Origin: Nemopilema nomurai
Taxonomy: Eukaryota > Cnidaria > Scyphozoa > Rhizostomeae > Rhizostomatidae
Assembly: GCA_003864495.1 (NCBI GenBank)
Contig: PEDN01001363.1
Coordinates: forward strand, 248,001 to 312,000
DNA length: 64,000 bases
Direction of reading: 5' to 3'
Of the stretch, positions 23,918 to 56,667 are shown in pieces. The translations under genes were made by a program, and so were the position numbers. Within the stretch, counting starts at the first letter, position 1, and each line of letters opens with the position of its first letter. The notes beneath the pieces are model-generated. The model worked only from the letters and a program-made list of their open reading frames with translations. It did not search any database and was not told where the DNA came from.

Positions 23918-25121
23918 TGGAACTTTCATGACACCAGCTTGGTGATACTCCTGAGTTGCAGGAATTTTTGCATTGTCAACGAGATAGTCTCCAAATAGTA
24001 ACAAAAGGTCACCTAGAGTTGCGTGAGTACTAATTTTATCGTTTTTATTGTGCCTAAATTTTTGATTGTTTTAATTGTAGCCCTCATATTTATGAAAGGG
24101 TTGCAACAAGCTAATTTGTTACTCTCCAATAAATGGCCCTCTTTTTTGATTCTGAGTTTGCTGGCAATGTTTTTGAAGCATCTTAAATTAATCTTTTGGA
24201 CAAACTGTTTTCTAAACTAAATTTGATGAAGTGTGCAACTTCAAATCAGAAACTGTGCTTCTTCTAAACACCTGTGCCAGATGGCCGAGCCATTGTCACT
24301 TGGTAAATGGGTGACTGTGTATCCCAGGTCATCTTCTAGCTGGTGCATCTGCAGACATGCAAACATGGAGAGAGATCACAAGATACAACATATGCATATG
24401 TGTAACTTTAAGTAATTAACAAAAATGTTGTATTATTTACTAAAAAACCTACTTAAAGTGAACTTCTAGTATGTATAACCAGGAGGGTAAAGGAAATACA
24501 AGGGATTCAAATGAGCACAATAATGAGGAGAGTTAAAGTTCTAATCCTGAATGTCATCTCATCAAACTAAATCAGATTATTTGAATAGTTTCAATCAACA
24601 GACATGTTTTTATCTGTCTATGACAATGGTTAAAATAAAATCTTCAAGAGCTTTTTAATAACTACCCAGTTGACTTCACAAATGACCCAATCATCATCAT
24701 CATCATCTAAGTTTTCCATTCTGAATCAAAAGAAAGTTGCTAGGGCTTTAACAAATTTCCTGTTGGATTGCCTTCTGTTAAAGTTAAAGTATAGCATCCT
24801 AATATACACATTTTGTTAGCTTTTTGATCGAGGGGCAAACTCATTATAAAGGTCTCTTACGTGATGAGCATGAAATTTTGGTGCTTCAGCTGGCAATCAT
24901 TTCAGTCATTGGAAGGAATAAAATTTCTGCAAGGAGAGGCTATTTTGTGTGCAAATGCCACCTTAAGTGATACTAGCTATTGCCTGCAAACACACTTTCA
25001 GAAACATTTCCCCCTATTTTTCCATGATATTTGATGATCTTTTTTAGCCATAGGATTAAAATTAGACAACAACTTCTCCTTTACTTGTAAGTGTTTACTT
25101 TCAAAATCTGTGTGGACTCAT
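23918..25121. other. intergenic DNA
   Basis: No supported gene. Short frames at 24023-24220 and 24233-24415 have no recognisable features. A short CATCATCATCATCATC microsatellite lies at about 24692-24708. The last part is the 3' flank of the minus-strand kinase. Confidence 0.5.
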
Positions 25122-26111
25122 TTATTGATAAAGGGTCCAGGAACAGTAATTGGTATTCCCATATTGATTATCTGTTTTAAGCTTGCTTCGAAAATATGCA
25201 CATTGAACTGATTTGAGGATTTTGTGAACATCCAACGCAATTGGCCTATTGATTGGGTTATAATCCAACATATCCAGAATCAGACTGCGGATGGCCCCAC
25301 TTGGCGTCAAATGGCTAAATCTTAAGAGCTTTGCTGCTCTTTTTTCGTATCCATGTGCCATTACTTGCCCAATACCCAAATTAACAGTGCCATTGTCAGT
25401 AAATGCTCCATAATATCTTTTTCCTGACACATCAATGTATTTTTTCTCTATAATGCTATACAGGATGATGGCAAGTGAAAATATGTCAGCTTTTTCTGTA
25501 TAATTTTGTGAAAAGACCTCGGGTGCAATCCAGAAAGGGCTTCCAGCCAAGGAACCCATGTGAGTTTCCAATGGGGATCCGTGACAGATAGCCTGGGCTG
25601 AGTTGCCAAGTGTACCACACGTTCTTGCAAGACCAAAGTCTGCAACCTTAATGTCCATGTCAGTTGATAACAGAATGTTGTCTGGCTTGAGATCACGGTG
25701 AACGATCCCATTTCCGTGCAGATACGCAATTGCGCTGGCAACCTGTACCATCCAAGTTAAGCTCAATTCAATGGTTGTTGGATTATTTAACATTGTATTT
25801 AGTGTTCCACCACCACAATATTCCATTAGAATGAGAATCAATGGCACTGATCTTGTGTCTAGCTGAAAGTCTGTGCCATAAATCCTGACTATGTGCTGAT
25901 GCCTCAGAGGCAAGAGGCATCGGATCTCTTGCACACCTGACTTGTGACTATTTTGCTCGTCGCATTTGATGATCTTCAGCGCATATATTTGACCCCTTTG
26001 ATTGCAAACTTTGCGGACAACGCCAAAAGATCCGCTTCCCAACTCACTGAGAACACTGATATCGTCAACAGTTCCATCTTCAAGAGTTAAAATCAATCGA
26101 TTGCCGTCCAT
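25122..26111 (-). CDS. STK35/PDIK1L-like Ser/Thr protein kinase, single exon
   Basis: 329 residues from the first ATG (26111). The frame stays open upstream to about 26174 without a further ATG, so an upstream coding exon is possible. The kinase domain fills the protein: glycine loop GSGSFG at about 26-31, the ATP-binding Lys in ALKIIK at about 47, HRDLKPDN at about 138, DFG at about 157, and an APE motif (WIAPEVF) with an insert before it. All catalytic residues are present. The helix-F region (ADIFSLAIILYSIIEKKYID) and the GxxGQVMAHG stretch after it resemble STK35 and PDIK1L (CLIK1-like) kinases more than NEK or CDK families; vertebrate members are nuclear or actin-associated. Substrates are unknown. 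The absence of introns suggests either an ancestral one-exon structure or a retrocopy. Confidence 0.85.
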   Translation of the reverse strand: MDGNRLILTLEDGTVDDISVLSELGSGSFGVVRKVCNQRGQIYALKIIKCDEQNSHKSGVQEIRCLLPLRHQHIVRIYGTDFQLDTRSVPLILILMEYCGGGTLNTMLNNPTTIELSLTWMVQVASAIAYLHGNGIVHRDLKPDNILLSTDMDIKVADFGLARTCGTLGNSAQAICHGSPLETHMGSLAGSPFWIAPEVFSQNYTEKADIFSLAIILYSIIEKKYIDVSGKRYYGAFTDNGTVNLGIGQVMAHGYEKRAAKLLRFSHLTPSGAIRSLILDMLDYNPINRPIALDVHKILKSVQCAYFRSKLKTDNQYGNTNYCSWTLYQ

Positions 26112-26465
26112 TTTCCTTTTGGGTAGATATTTCAGTGTTATCTTTAGTCCCGAGTAGGTACTTTCCCTGATCACAAGGGTGCTTCCCTGATTGGGTAATT
26201 CCCCTAAGCGGAATAGTCACAAGTCAGGAATGCAAGAGATCTGATGACACCAGCACATAGTCAGGATTTATGGCAAAGACTTAACTTTAACTTAAAATGT
26301 TAAACCACAATTACTCAGAGATTGCTTTTCTTTACCTTAGAAGACGTCTTTGACGGTTCTTCGAAAACGTTTAAGGGAGAACAGAGCTAAACTCCCCTAC
26401 AGCAACTGGGGTCACATTGCCCTCTTGTATCCTTGCCTAGCACTCCGCGAGTTAAGTCTGTTTGT

Positions 26466-26545
26466 TTTAGTTTCCTGGAAGGAAACAGCACATTATAATG
26501 TTTTCTTCCTTCCAGGAAACGGCATAATTCTTCCTTCCAGGACGC
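26466..26545. promoter_or_regulatory. inverted and repeated TTCCTGGAA/CTTCCTTCCAGGA motifs upstream of the kinase
   Basis: GTTTCCTGGAAGGA at 26470-26483 is mirrored by TCCTTCCAGGAAAC at 26507-26520, a 14-bp inverted repeat around a 23-base loop. A third CTTCCTTCCAGGA copy follows at 26530-26542. Each copy contains a palindromic TTCC-GGAA core like STAT or ETS sites. A CCAAT-type ATTGGC comes next at about 26564. The position, 360 bases upstream of the kinase ATG on its strand, suits a promoter, but this is inference. Confidence 0.35.
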
Positions 26546-26820
26546 CGCTAAACTCACTTTTGATTGGCCGCCGCGATTTTTCTTAGTTACGTGGTGGCAA
26601 CGTGCGTAAACAATATTCCTGTAGGCATTCTGACTGAATTTAACAGTCGAGCACCGAATTAATTTGGATTATTCGCTCAATAAATCGCATTTTTGGATAT
26701 GTTTTTGTTATATTTGACGTCTAATCACGAAGCTACTCGCACCTGGGTTCGATTTCCCGACATTTAACCGTGAAGATTCGCGAATTGTTTACGTTGGTTC
26801 TTAGGCCCATTCTACAAAAC

Positions 26821-27800
26821 ATGCCAAAGTACTGTTCGGATTATGGATGCACTTCTTTCATTATCCGAACGAAGATTAGTTACTGAAGATTTGGATCTGC
26901 AGAGTACGACGAGAAAACTTTACACCAACCTCAACCTCTTACGTTTGTTCAAAACATTTTATTGCATCAGATTCTACAACCCCAAACACGTTTCAGGGAA
27001 AAACACCTCACCAAAACCGCAGTTTCTATTGTAGATATCAGAGAAGAGGGAGAAGAAGTTAAAGTCGCACAACTCGTGTTTCAAAAGGTGAAATCGTGCG
27101 TTGTGTATTCGAGCAAACAGAGTCAAGCTTAGATGACTCTGTTTGCCTGAAAATGCAGACCAAGAGGTTTCTAGTGGCTTAGTATGCCAGCATGCACAAT
27201 CAAGCACTTCTGTAATGCCTCAAATCAACGAGATTTTAGGAAAAATTGAAGAGATGGAGAAAAGCTATTTTACATTTAAAAATCTTACAGCCATCGAAGT
27301 CAAGCAGTACACGGGTCTAGAAAAGCAAATCTTTGAAGCAGTCATAGGTATGGTACAAATATTCTCACCATTGAACTACTGGTCAGGAAAGCCGGTGACC
27401 TCAATCTCCATAGAGGACCAACTTTTAACACTATTAATGAGACTGAAACTTTGATTTAGCAAGAAGGTACATAGTCAGTCAGAGTACCATTCAAAACATT
27501 GTGATGACTTTTTGCATGCACTACATGAGATAGATACTCTGTCTTTTGCATTTATTATGTGATCAATAAGACGCAAGTCAAGTACGAAATCAGAATTGCA
27601 CTTTAGTTCACCTTTGCCAATAACGTTCGGGTCCTCCTTGAAGAAAGTTACCAATCCTGAAAGTAAAATAATTTCTTTTGCCATCTCTCAAGGGATCAAC
27701 TCAATAGGCCTAGCCTTCGTCTCGTACAGACAATTCGTCGCGAAGAAAATGTCAGGAAAACAAATCAAATCGGTGAATACATCGTAAGTAAGAGTGACGA
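26821..27800 (+). pseudogene. decayed THAP-domain transposase
   Basis: A THAP domain begins at 26821 (MPKYCSDYGCTSF) but shifts frame within 20 codons (HYPNED is in the next frame and runs into a stop); its later part (WICRVRRENF, then VCSKHFIASD) is found downstream in yet another frame, at about 26896-26985. A further block at 27210-27454 resembles the helix-turn-helix linker of THAP/DDE transposases (FKNLTAIEVKQYTGL, ISIEDQLLTLLMRLKL). It ends at a stop and then resumes as DLARRYIVSQSTIQNIV in a shifted frame. I see no clear DDE motif after that. It is an old, dead relative of the transposase at 22059-23618 rather than a copy of it, since the sequences differ throughout. Confidence 0.78.
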
Positions 27801-28205
27801 CGACGAATATAACAAAAACAGATCCAAAATGCGATTTATTTTTGCGTGCAATCCAAACTAATCCAAAATGAAAATTTTGGCTTCATATACCCTACGTAGG
27901 TGACCAATAACCATGTATAAGGCTTTTTGAAGAATTGTACAATGTATGATAATTCGCTTGTACTTCAAATGGGCGAGAAAACCCCACAGCGTGGCTGATG
28001 TTGATAGTTATTGGAATTTGAAGCAGTTTAGTATAAGAGCAAATGAATCAAGAATATGTTTTGCTGGCCTTACCCCTCAGCGGAGCCCGTAATTAAACGC
28101 TGGACAAGGCTGAAAGTTATGTAAAAGGGACAAAAGTTGAAAGTTTGGTAAGGAGATATAACTGATCCTACTTTGTAGTACGATAATGTTGATAGGAAAG
28201 ACATT

Positions 28206-29772
28206 TACCGTAAATCCTCGAATTACCCCCCCCCCCTCGAATAAGCCCCCTTCCAAAAATATCAAACATAAATAAGCCCCCAAGGGGCTAATTCGAGGAT
28301 TTATGTCATAGAACCATGAGTTCATTTCTGATAAGCCTTCATTTCTTACATGGGCAGAGGAGAAGACAGTGTTGTTAATGGAGATATTTTAGGATTACGA
28401 CGCTGCTAGAATGCAAAATGGAGAAGACTGGGAGACTTTAAGGTAGAAATACAAAGACCCTTTACTTAATTTATCGAGGCCCTACTCAGAAACAGCAACA
28501 GAGGACTTTCCAAATAGTCAGAATGAAGAAAAATTTACAAAAGCTTTACGCAGTGTCTAGAGAGGTTCCAAATAGATTCGCTTTCTCGCCGTATCCAAGA
28601 AGGTACGGATCTCGCCCAGAAAAGATACGGCAAATCCTATCGTGCCCTTGTAAACGCAAGGCCTATCATGCAAGGTTCAATACTTGTGATTTTTCAGGAA
28701 AATGAACGAAAGTTTGGTTGAAGTTGTGCAAATTGTGTCAAGTACAACACAATCTGATGAGATCTACGTGGAAAGTGATACTGCTTGTATCATATTTTTA
28801 CTCTATTTTTCTGACAGGGAGGTATCGCGGAAGTTTGACTTCAAAGCAACCTAATGATATCCCAACCGCCATTTGACCGCGCTATCACTGCTTGCCTAGA
28901 CAAGTGCTTTTAACAACTATCTGTAATGGTATTCCCCTGCAGAGTTTGAGGCTCGGATTCTTTAAAAATTAGGGCCCCTTTTGTTTCCTTACCAATTACT
29001 ACTCGTAGCTCTAATTTCGTGTGCTTGACCAAGGCACTCGAGAGCCAATGCAAAAAATATCAAAAAGTTCATTAAATATCTAGCCATTGAAGCTAAGCGA
29101 GTCTCTTCTTAACCATTGAAGCATCAGTGATAAATCAAGAATATATTTGCAAGAAGATATATGTTAGAACGTATTTCTGCTTAGAAACGCTTTCTCAAAA
29201 TTTTACTCAATAAATACTTATTTGTTCTAAGGTAAAATTTTTTCTTTATGAAGCCCAGTTGGCTGGAAAGAATACTGTCAAATCCCCCTTTCTTTTATAT
29301 ACCTCCTTCTAATAAACTTCCCAAAATAGTCATGAATATTAAACAAATGCTTCCCATCTTTAAACGCCCCTGTTATAAGCGACCCTTCCCTTGCGTGTAT
29401 ATGTTTTTTATTTAATCTTTAAAATGAAACTTTCTATAAACATTTTTCTTTTGATGATGAATTTCTAAAACTTTGTGTTCAATCTTTTGCTTGTTCTTCT
29501 TCTAAAACCTAGGAGTTCCGTTTGTCATTTGTAAAACAGTCGTATTTTGCCGGAACAACTAAACCAATTTCACGCTTTTGTTTTCCTGTAACATTTACAC
29601 GCATAAAGCTTTTCTGATTTCCATCTAACTTTTTATCTGTTATTTGATTACAGTACTTGTGTCTAACTTGATTAAAAAGAATGTTAAGTTCTTAAAACAA
29701 ACGCTACTTTCTAATTAACGCCCCATTCAAACGGCAAATCATAAATATACGTTCATTGGAGGATTTACGGTA
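28206..29772. mobile_element. probable non-autonomous DNA transposon
   Basis: The left end at 28206 reads TACCGTAAATCCTCGAAT; the right end at 29755-29772 is its inverse with one mismatch. The flanking TA could be a target duplication as in Tc1/mariner-type elements. Close to the left end lies a second inverse copy (GCTAATTCGAGGATTTA, about 28287-28303), so the first 100 bases alone can fold into a hairpin and might be a separate short MITE. C-rich TAAGCCCCC and TTAACGCCCC motifs recur at both ends. The interior has no recognisable transposase. Boundaries are less certain than for the other elements. Confidence 0.5.
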
Positions 29773-30550
29773 TACGTGACAGTTTTTCGCTGGTTTACCG
29801 GAGCATTTGTTTAGAATTGTGTTTCGAAAACAATTCCCTCAGCGAATGACAATAAGTTGAATGTTCATCAGTACGTAGCATGCAAGCGCTCGAGCATTCC
29901 CCTGACATGCATACCAAAACTTGCTTTTGCAAAACCCTTGGATTTGTTGAGGCCCAAAGGGGGAACTGGCACATAGAAATACGAGGGAGCAGTCCAAGAA
30001 ATTTACAGGCCACCCAAAGATATCAGCTCATTTTCAAGAGACCCAAAAAGATCAGCAAAAAGTAGCATTAAGACTTCCAATTATAATGGTCACATGGGTG
30101 AAATAAATCTTAGCCGATGAACAGTACATTTGATTGAGATGCTGTTTCTAAATTTCATATCTAGAAGTATCACAATTGTATCTACTGTTTTTGCAGAACC
30201 AAAAACTACCAACTCTAATAGACATTTAACCCAAAAATATCATTTTGGGTAGGCATTTGAACCTAAAATATTGGACTTATCCCCCCATATGTGTATGTGT
30301 GCAAAGGGCCCCCCACACGTCGAGGCCTTCCTCCACACCGCCCGCCTTCGCTAATCGAACGACCCTCAAACATTTGGCAAACCGGAAGCATTTGCATGTT
30401 CCCGCCCTGAGATACACGCTGAGATGTTGTCACCTGTCAGTCACGGTATCAAGAGAAGTGAAATCAAAAGACACTAAAAACATGATTCCTTTGTCTGCGC
30501 GTACGGAAGGTGACTTCTACGGCCGTGTTAGTGCTCCACAATGGGCAAAA
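29773..30550. other. upstream region of the receptor kinase gene
   Basis: No coding exon that I can support. A frame at 30245-30643 runs through the receptor's putative first exon in a different phase and is not considered real. No TATA box is obvious. Confidence 0.4.
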
Positions 30551-51152
<20,602 letters not shown>

Positions 51153-54100
51153 AAATGGTAGGTAGCTTCTCGTTTTTTTGTTTATTCTCATTTTTTCTTA
51201 GTGTCCCGGATGTTTTAGCAATTTCAGCTGTCCTTGTACTTTTGAAACCGTCACCAATCCAGGATAAGGTGGACTGAAGTCCGCTTCAAGCTGTGTTGAC
51301 AAACTGGTACATCACATGTGTTGCTGCACCTCGTAGAGACACCCATGTCCCAAAGAGGTATACAGTGATAGTTACCACTGGTGACCAGCAATGTTGAATC
51401 TAGATGGGTCACTTGATCCTGCTCTTTACAGTTTTTCTTACTTTTTAGCTTGTGGGAAACCTGCTCGAGCATTTTCATTCGTTGAGGCATCAAATGGCCA
51501 AAGCCGAAATATGGTGAAAGCTAATCCTTGGTAGACGGAGCAAGCCCGTAAACGTTTCTTTAACCTGTAGTTCATTATGGAAAGACTTTTGTTGTTTCTT
51601 TTTAATTTATGTTAGAATAGATGAAGTCTGATTTTTTTTTAATTTTATGCCAAGCGTATTCGTTTACCTTTTCGTTTGATGTCTTTGATACGACTTTGAT
51701 GTTGGTTTCTTTTTATTTCAGTTAATTTTACGTGTATCATTTTTGTATGCAGTTTAACCTGCGGTAAAAGACCTAAGGTATATTTTAAGGTGAAATAGTT
51801 TGGAAGAGGGGGCTGGGTACAGGGAGGGAATAAAATTGAAATTTTATTTTCAGAGAATTTATTTTCTTTCAGAGAGCTTATTTTTCTGGATATTTGGAAT
51901 GCGTTTACGAATAGCTGTTGCAACATAGAGGAAATCATCCAGCCATTTCGAATATAGTACATTAAGAATTATTTTAGATTATGAGGATATCACCTCAAAG
52001 TTTGTCTAATTGAGAATTAACGCAATTCTATGCATGGTCTCTAGGGCATTGATAGTTTTGGGAGCTTCCGTGTTCAGATTTCTTCTACATTTGTTGTGCT
52101 TTTGAACATTTGTACACTGATTTATCTACCCTTTCATAATTATCGAAATTTCAACTCGCCCCTTAAAGGTCTGACCTCCAAACAAGTAATTTAGTATCAA
52201 TGGGCTACGGTCCTTTCTTGGCCTAAACATTGTCTAAAACATTACTTGATTATAAGAGCTATACGGCATGAAATTGTACCAAATATTTCTTGGTTCAAAA
52301 AGTCTTTGCAGCATGAAGTTTCTCTATTTCAAAAGTGACGTCATCGGAAGAGTCTATCTACAGAAAAGGGTGTGTCAGTTATTGGGCCTAATTCCATTTG
52401 TATCTTCTTGTACTAAGGCGGGTTTCCTTGTGTATGCCGTCATAGATTTGAATTGATGTTTGAGAGTTGTGTTGATTGTAGTTATAATATTTCTATTTAA
52501 AGTATGAAGAATGTAGAAACTGCGTCTGGTACGGTAAAGTAAATGAGGTATGAGGTAAGAGTTATGAGGTAAACCTTGGGCAACCGAATTTAGTTCGATA
52601 AACTGATTTATAATGTCATTCAGTTGGCAAGCATAGCATTATTTTGATGTTATTTTATTTTATTTTTGCTTCCTATACGTTACCGGACGTGTCGAAATAG
52701 TAATTGCATAGAAAAAATAGTGCAATGAGATAAAGGAGTTGTTCTCTTTACTCGAAAGTCTCAATTTACTTGTTTAGAAGAGCTGTTAACACGTCTGTTA
52801 GGAAATCTCACTTGGCAGTCTTGAATTTCGTCAATCGTTATTCAGTGAACAACAAGGAAGGGTATTGCAAGAATGAGCACCACAATTATTGGTGCAAATG
52901 AAGGTGGACAGCATCTAGTGAAAAAGCAAAGGAAGCAAAGCCCCAACATAGTGCAGCTTCTCAGAAAAAATGCAATACAAGAAAACCCTTTGTTCGGGGT
53001 AGGACAAATTTTCAAAGCACGAAGGGGCATTTTTCTCAGTCTATCACTTTTTCTGGTCCTCCTTGTGATCGTAGAGATGTGGGTTAAAATTCTAAGAGAA
53101 ACGATAATTTTATTGAAATAGTAATATTTTGAAGCCAATATTTTCGAAAAGGATTTGTTCATAGCCCTCTGTTTTTTTCCAGCCATAGACCGAAAGCATT
53201 GTGCAAAGTATGGACGCATAAATGCTCATTTTCGGGCGCCTGACAAAGTTCCCCAAATAAATGAAAGGGCCCAAAATGCCCTCATGTTCCATAGAAAAGT
53301 CCGTAAAAATCAAAACTTTCACTATGCAAAAGGCAAGAAGCAACCTTCCCTGAATTTAGAACCTGAGAAACTTGTGACCACTTGTTTGCATAAGAGACCA
53401 CTGCAAAGATTGCACTTGACACAGGGATGCTCTTATTCTTAGTAACCACACATTCAAGAAACTTCCATTTCGAAATTTGTTTTGAATTCAACCTAAGATA
53501 GGTGTTCTGGTCATGCCAAGTGCTGCCTCGCTACTGGTCATGCTCTGAGTTCTGTTCTTTTCGCGTTCGATCCAAAGCTAACTCTTTTCTCTACCTTAAA
53601 ACACATTTTTCTTAGAAATACACTGTACATCAAAAGGATACTGATTTAAACTCTGGTATGAGTATTGTTCTTCCACATAAAAGGCTTGTGTATTCAGATA
53701 TATTCATACTCGCATGCAAAGTAGTTGCCGTTGACTTGTTCGCCACCTTGCCTCGTATTCACACTGTTTGGTTTAATTCTAACCATTCTGAAGGTGTCCA
53801 GTACCCTTTGATACTGCTTCTTTACTGGTGAGACTTGTACGATAAATTGATAAAAGTGACGTTTTATAATAACCTTTACTCCTTCATGTTTTTATGCAAA
53901 ATCTGACAACTCGATGGTCACTTCCATGTAACGGAGAAAGAGTGAATCTATGAGATGACTATAATTTGAACTCTGTAAATGAAGTATGCAGTTGTAAGAT
54001 GGTGCTTTCAAGTATGAGAAGGAGCAATTTGAAAAATGTGGAGTAAATATACCTATAAATGCTTTACTTCTGTCGCCTGTATCATATCAATACGAAGCAT

Positions 54101-54479
54101 TTGGCTAGAACCAAGTTGCAGTGATTGTGTGTTTAGGTAAATGTAACTCGATTAGTGGATGAAAACTATTTGTTGTAAGTTTGCCTAGGTTTTTTTAAAT
54201 CATGTCCGTGGCCAAATTTTCCTTCTGAATGTGAAGCAAGCTCTTTTTACTTTCATTTGCATGATTAATATATGGTAATATGGCGACCATATTTGGGCAA
54301 GTTGATATTTGCTTTGCTGTATTTGTCAGGTTCCAAGAAGCAAAAGCTGCCTCATCGTTTTCAAACGAGGCCAATTAATAACTTATTGCGCATGCTCTGT
54401 TCCCGCTCGAGTCAAGTAGGGTCGCGTTGGAGTTCAGTGGAAGTCAACATCTGCAAGTGAAATTTAAAAGTTCTTCAAT
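51153..54479. other. receptor 3' flank and intergenic DNA
   Basis: Presumably begins with the receptor 3' UTR. The frames at 52842-53219 (-) and 52873-53121 (+) lie opposite each other and have no family resemblance; both are likely chance. No repeats stand out. Confidence 0.45.
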
Positions 54480-56667
54480 ATGTCAGGAGTAATGAGAAAC
54501 GCTTTTCAACGACTTCTGTCAATTCCAACTAGAGTGTCAGTCAGGCAGATGTCAGCTCAAAATCAGCTTGAAGGAGGCAGAAAGCCACATGTGAGTATGG
54601 GAACCAGAGACGCATTCTGGGCGGACAATTTCGGAAAGTCTAAAATTCCCTCTTGTCCATGCTTTCTTTTATGTTCGGAGTACTTGTTTTCATAAACATA
54701 GTTTTATGTTTTGAAAAATAAAGGAAATTTAGCACCGTTGACGGGTATTTGAAAAAACGAATCACTATATGTCGGATGGAAAAGGAAATCCAAGTCTAGC
54801 GAATACCGGCCTATCAGATACATATGCATGGGATATGCTTTTTTCGCATATACATGGAGTCCCAGATTAAATTTCAATGTCACACTTATGCCCAATGATC
54901 TTCAGTATCCGAAAGCAGTTATTTAGATCCAAACTTACAACCTCGCCTGGTAAACAGCTCTGTTCATTGGTGCCATTTTATAAAGTTAATGAAATAACCT
55001 ATTTTATGCATCAACCCTTTCTCTATTCTGCACTTGCATTCTCCACATGGCAATTTTCAATAGGTTTGTACCATTGGTTTATTCTGTTACTTCCTTCTGG
55101 GACAGTTATTGCACACGCTTGGTTTGTCAATGTTATTTTGAAAGAGTTAAAAATATATTTTAATGCCAAACCAAAGACTAGTACTAGGTTTCTTTAGGTC
55201 AACTTTTAGTTGATAAAAGCTTTCTTCTTACCTTTAACATCACAGGTTGAAGTCCACTTCCCAGAATCGTCATCTGACCTTTTAGAAAAAACTCTGATAA
55301 AGGAAAAATTTCAGTCTTGTTGAGCCTGGCATCATTCTGAATTATTCTTCAATTTTAGCAATTTTGCACCTCAACATTCTTATAGTCTTTATTCTTATAA
55401 AAAGAGTGTATGGCAAAGAAGAAAACTTTTTCATCATCCATGTAATTTACTAGCCATTACCAGGGATAAGGGAAGGTTGTGGAAGTTGCATACATTTTGG
55501 TATGATTCGATAGCTGGATTTCAAAGGCCAGACCTGAGTCTATAATTTTGAAAGGAAATTTTCAATGACCATCTATCCTTTACTTAAATTCGGATCAAGT
55601 AAACTGTAAATGCCCTTGTTTGCCTTCATTTTGTTTCCTTACAAATGCCACCATAAAGACGTGTAAATTTGTCTATTGTTAGTGTAAACTTTTTTCCTGT
55701 TTTTGCGGTTACAATTACACATGTTTGCAAGACCTCAGACTGTGAATACCCCTTATATTTGTATTAAAAATGACATAAGCAGCCAAAAAGGAGGTTTTTC
55801 CTTTAATTAGAATGACCTTGAGATCAATTTGAATAGATTGTAACTTACAGTATTGTTAGCCGCACTTCCAATTCATTTACTGTGGGCGTGTGTTTGTTAG
55901 CACTTAATATCACTACTCAATTATGGATCAATTTTCCAGATAAATGGAGGGCCAGGCAAATGATGACCTTCAAACACATATGAGTAAATACTATTGACCT
56001 TAGGATGTAGGGAATATTTCTCGTGAATTTATTAATGTGGTTTTAGGAGCTTGATCTACCTTAACACAAGGCAAGGTTGGCCAAAGTATTCTATGCTTCA
56101 GTCTTGTGCTAGCTGTGGAATCAATGAGATTTCTTTTTATCGAATACTGTAAACCCTAGCAACTATTTCCTTCAGATTGTCTTGAAAATGGTAACTCTTT
56201 CTATTTATATGGTTGTTGTAAATTAAGGTTTGCGTCATATGGTACTGAGCAGCCGGGTGTGCAGCTGATTAAAACCCAGCACATCAACAATAAATCAGAT
56301 CAGACTGGGGTAGTTGATGATATAAAAGGATGTTTTCACACTGAATTATGCATAGCCTGGTCCACAGTTTGAAGTTTACAACAAAAGTTTTTCAGTCCAT
56401 ATTGTGACCCATTTTTTGTTTAGTTTGATTGCTTTGGGATTTTTATTATTGGTATGCCTGATGTATTCATAACCATATTTCTTACAAGTTATGTTTATGT
56501 TCTTTTTGTTGTTGTTGCTAGAATCTGAAGATACTGTCAAGTAATTTGATTTATCTTCTTCACAGACACTCGTTGAGGCTATTGGATGCTTAGCAGTCAT
56601 TACTTGCGGCCTGGCTGGTGCTCCAGTACTGCTGATGCTTACAAGAGAGAAACCTGTACAGGGTTAA
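54480..56667 (+). CDS. small mitochondrial single-span protein, COX8-like candidate
   Basis: Two exons, 54480-54590 and 56566-56667, joined in phase 0, give 70 residues. The first exon encodes an amphipathic, Arg-rich stretch without acidic residues (MSGVMRNAFQRLLSIPTRVS) that fits a mitochondrial presequence; after it come QMSAQNQLEGGRKPH. The second encodes one hydrophobic span (VEAIGCLAVITCGLAGAPVL) and a short charged tail, REKPVQG. Size, presequence and the E-A-I-G start of the span recall cytochrome c oxidase subunit 8, which has a single membrane helix in complex IV. The similarity is short and I could not test it, so other small inner-membrane subunits remain possible. Splice sites are CAT|GTGAGT and CACAG|ACA. 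Confidence 0.6.

Noticed and set aside
52842..53442. Overlapping frames on both strands after the receptor gene
   Set aside because: They oppose each other, lack family features and have no splice context.
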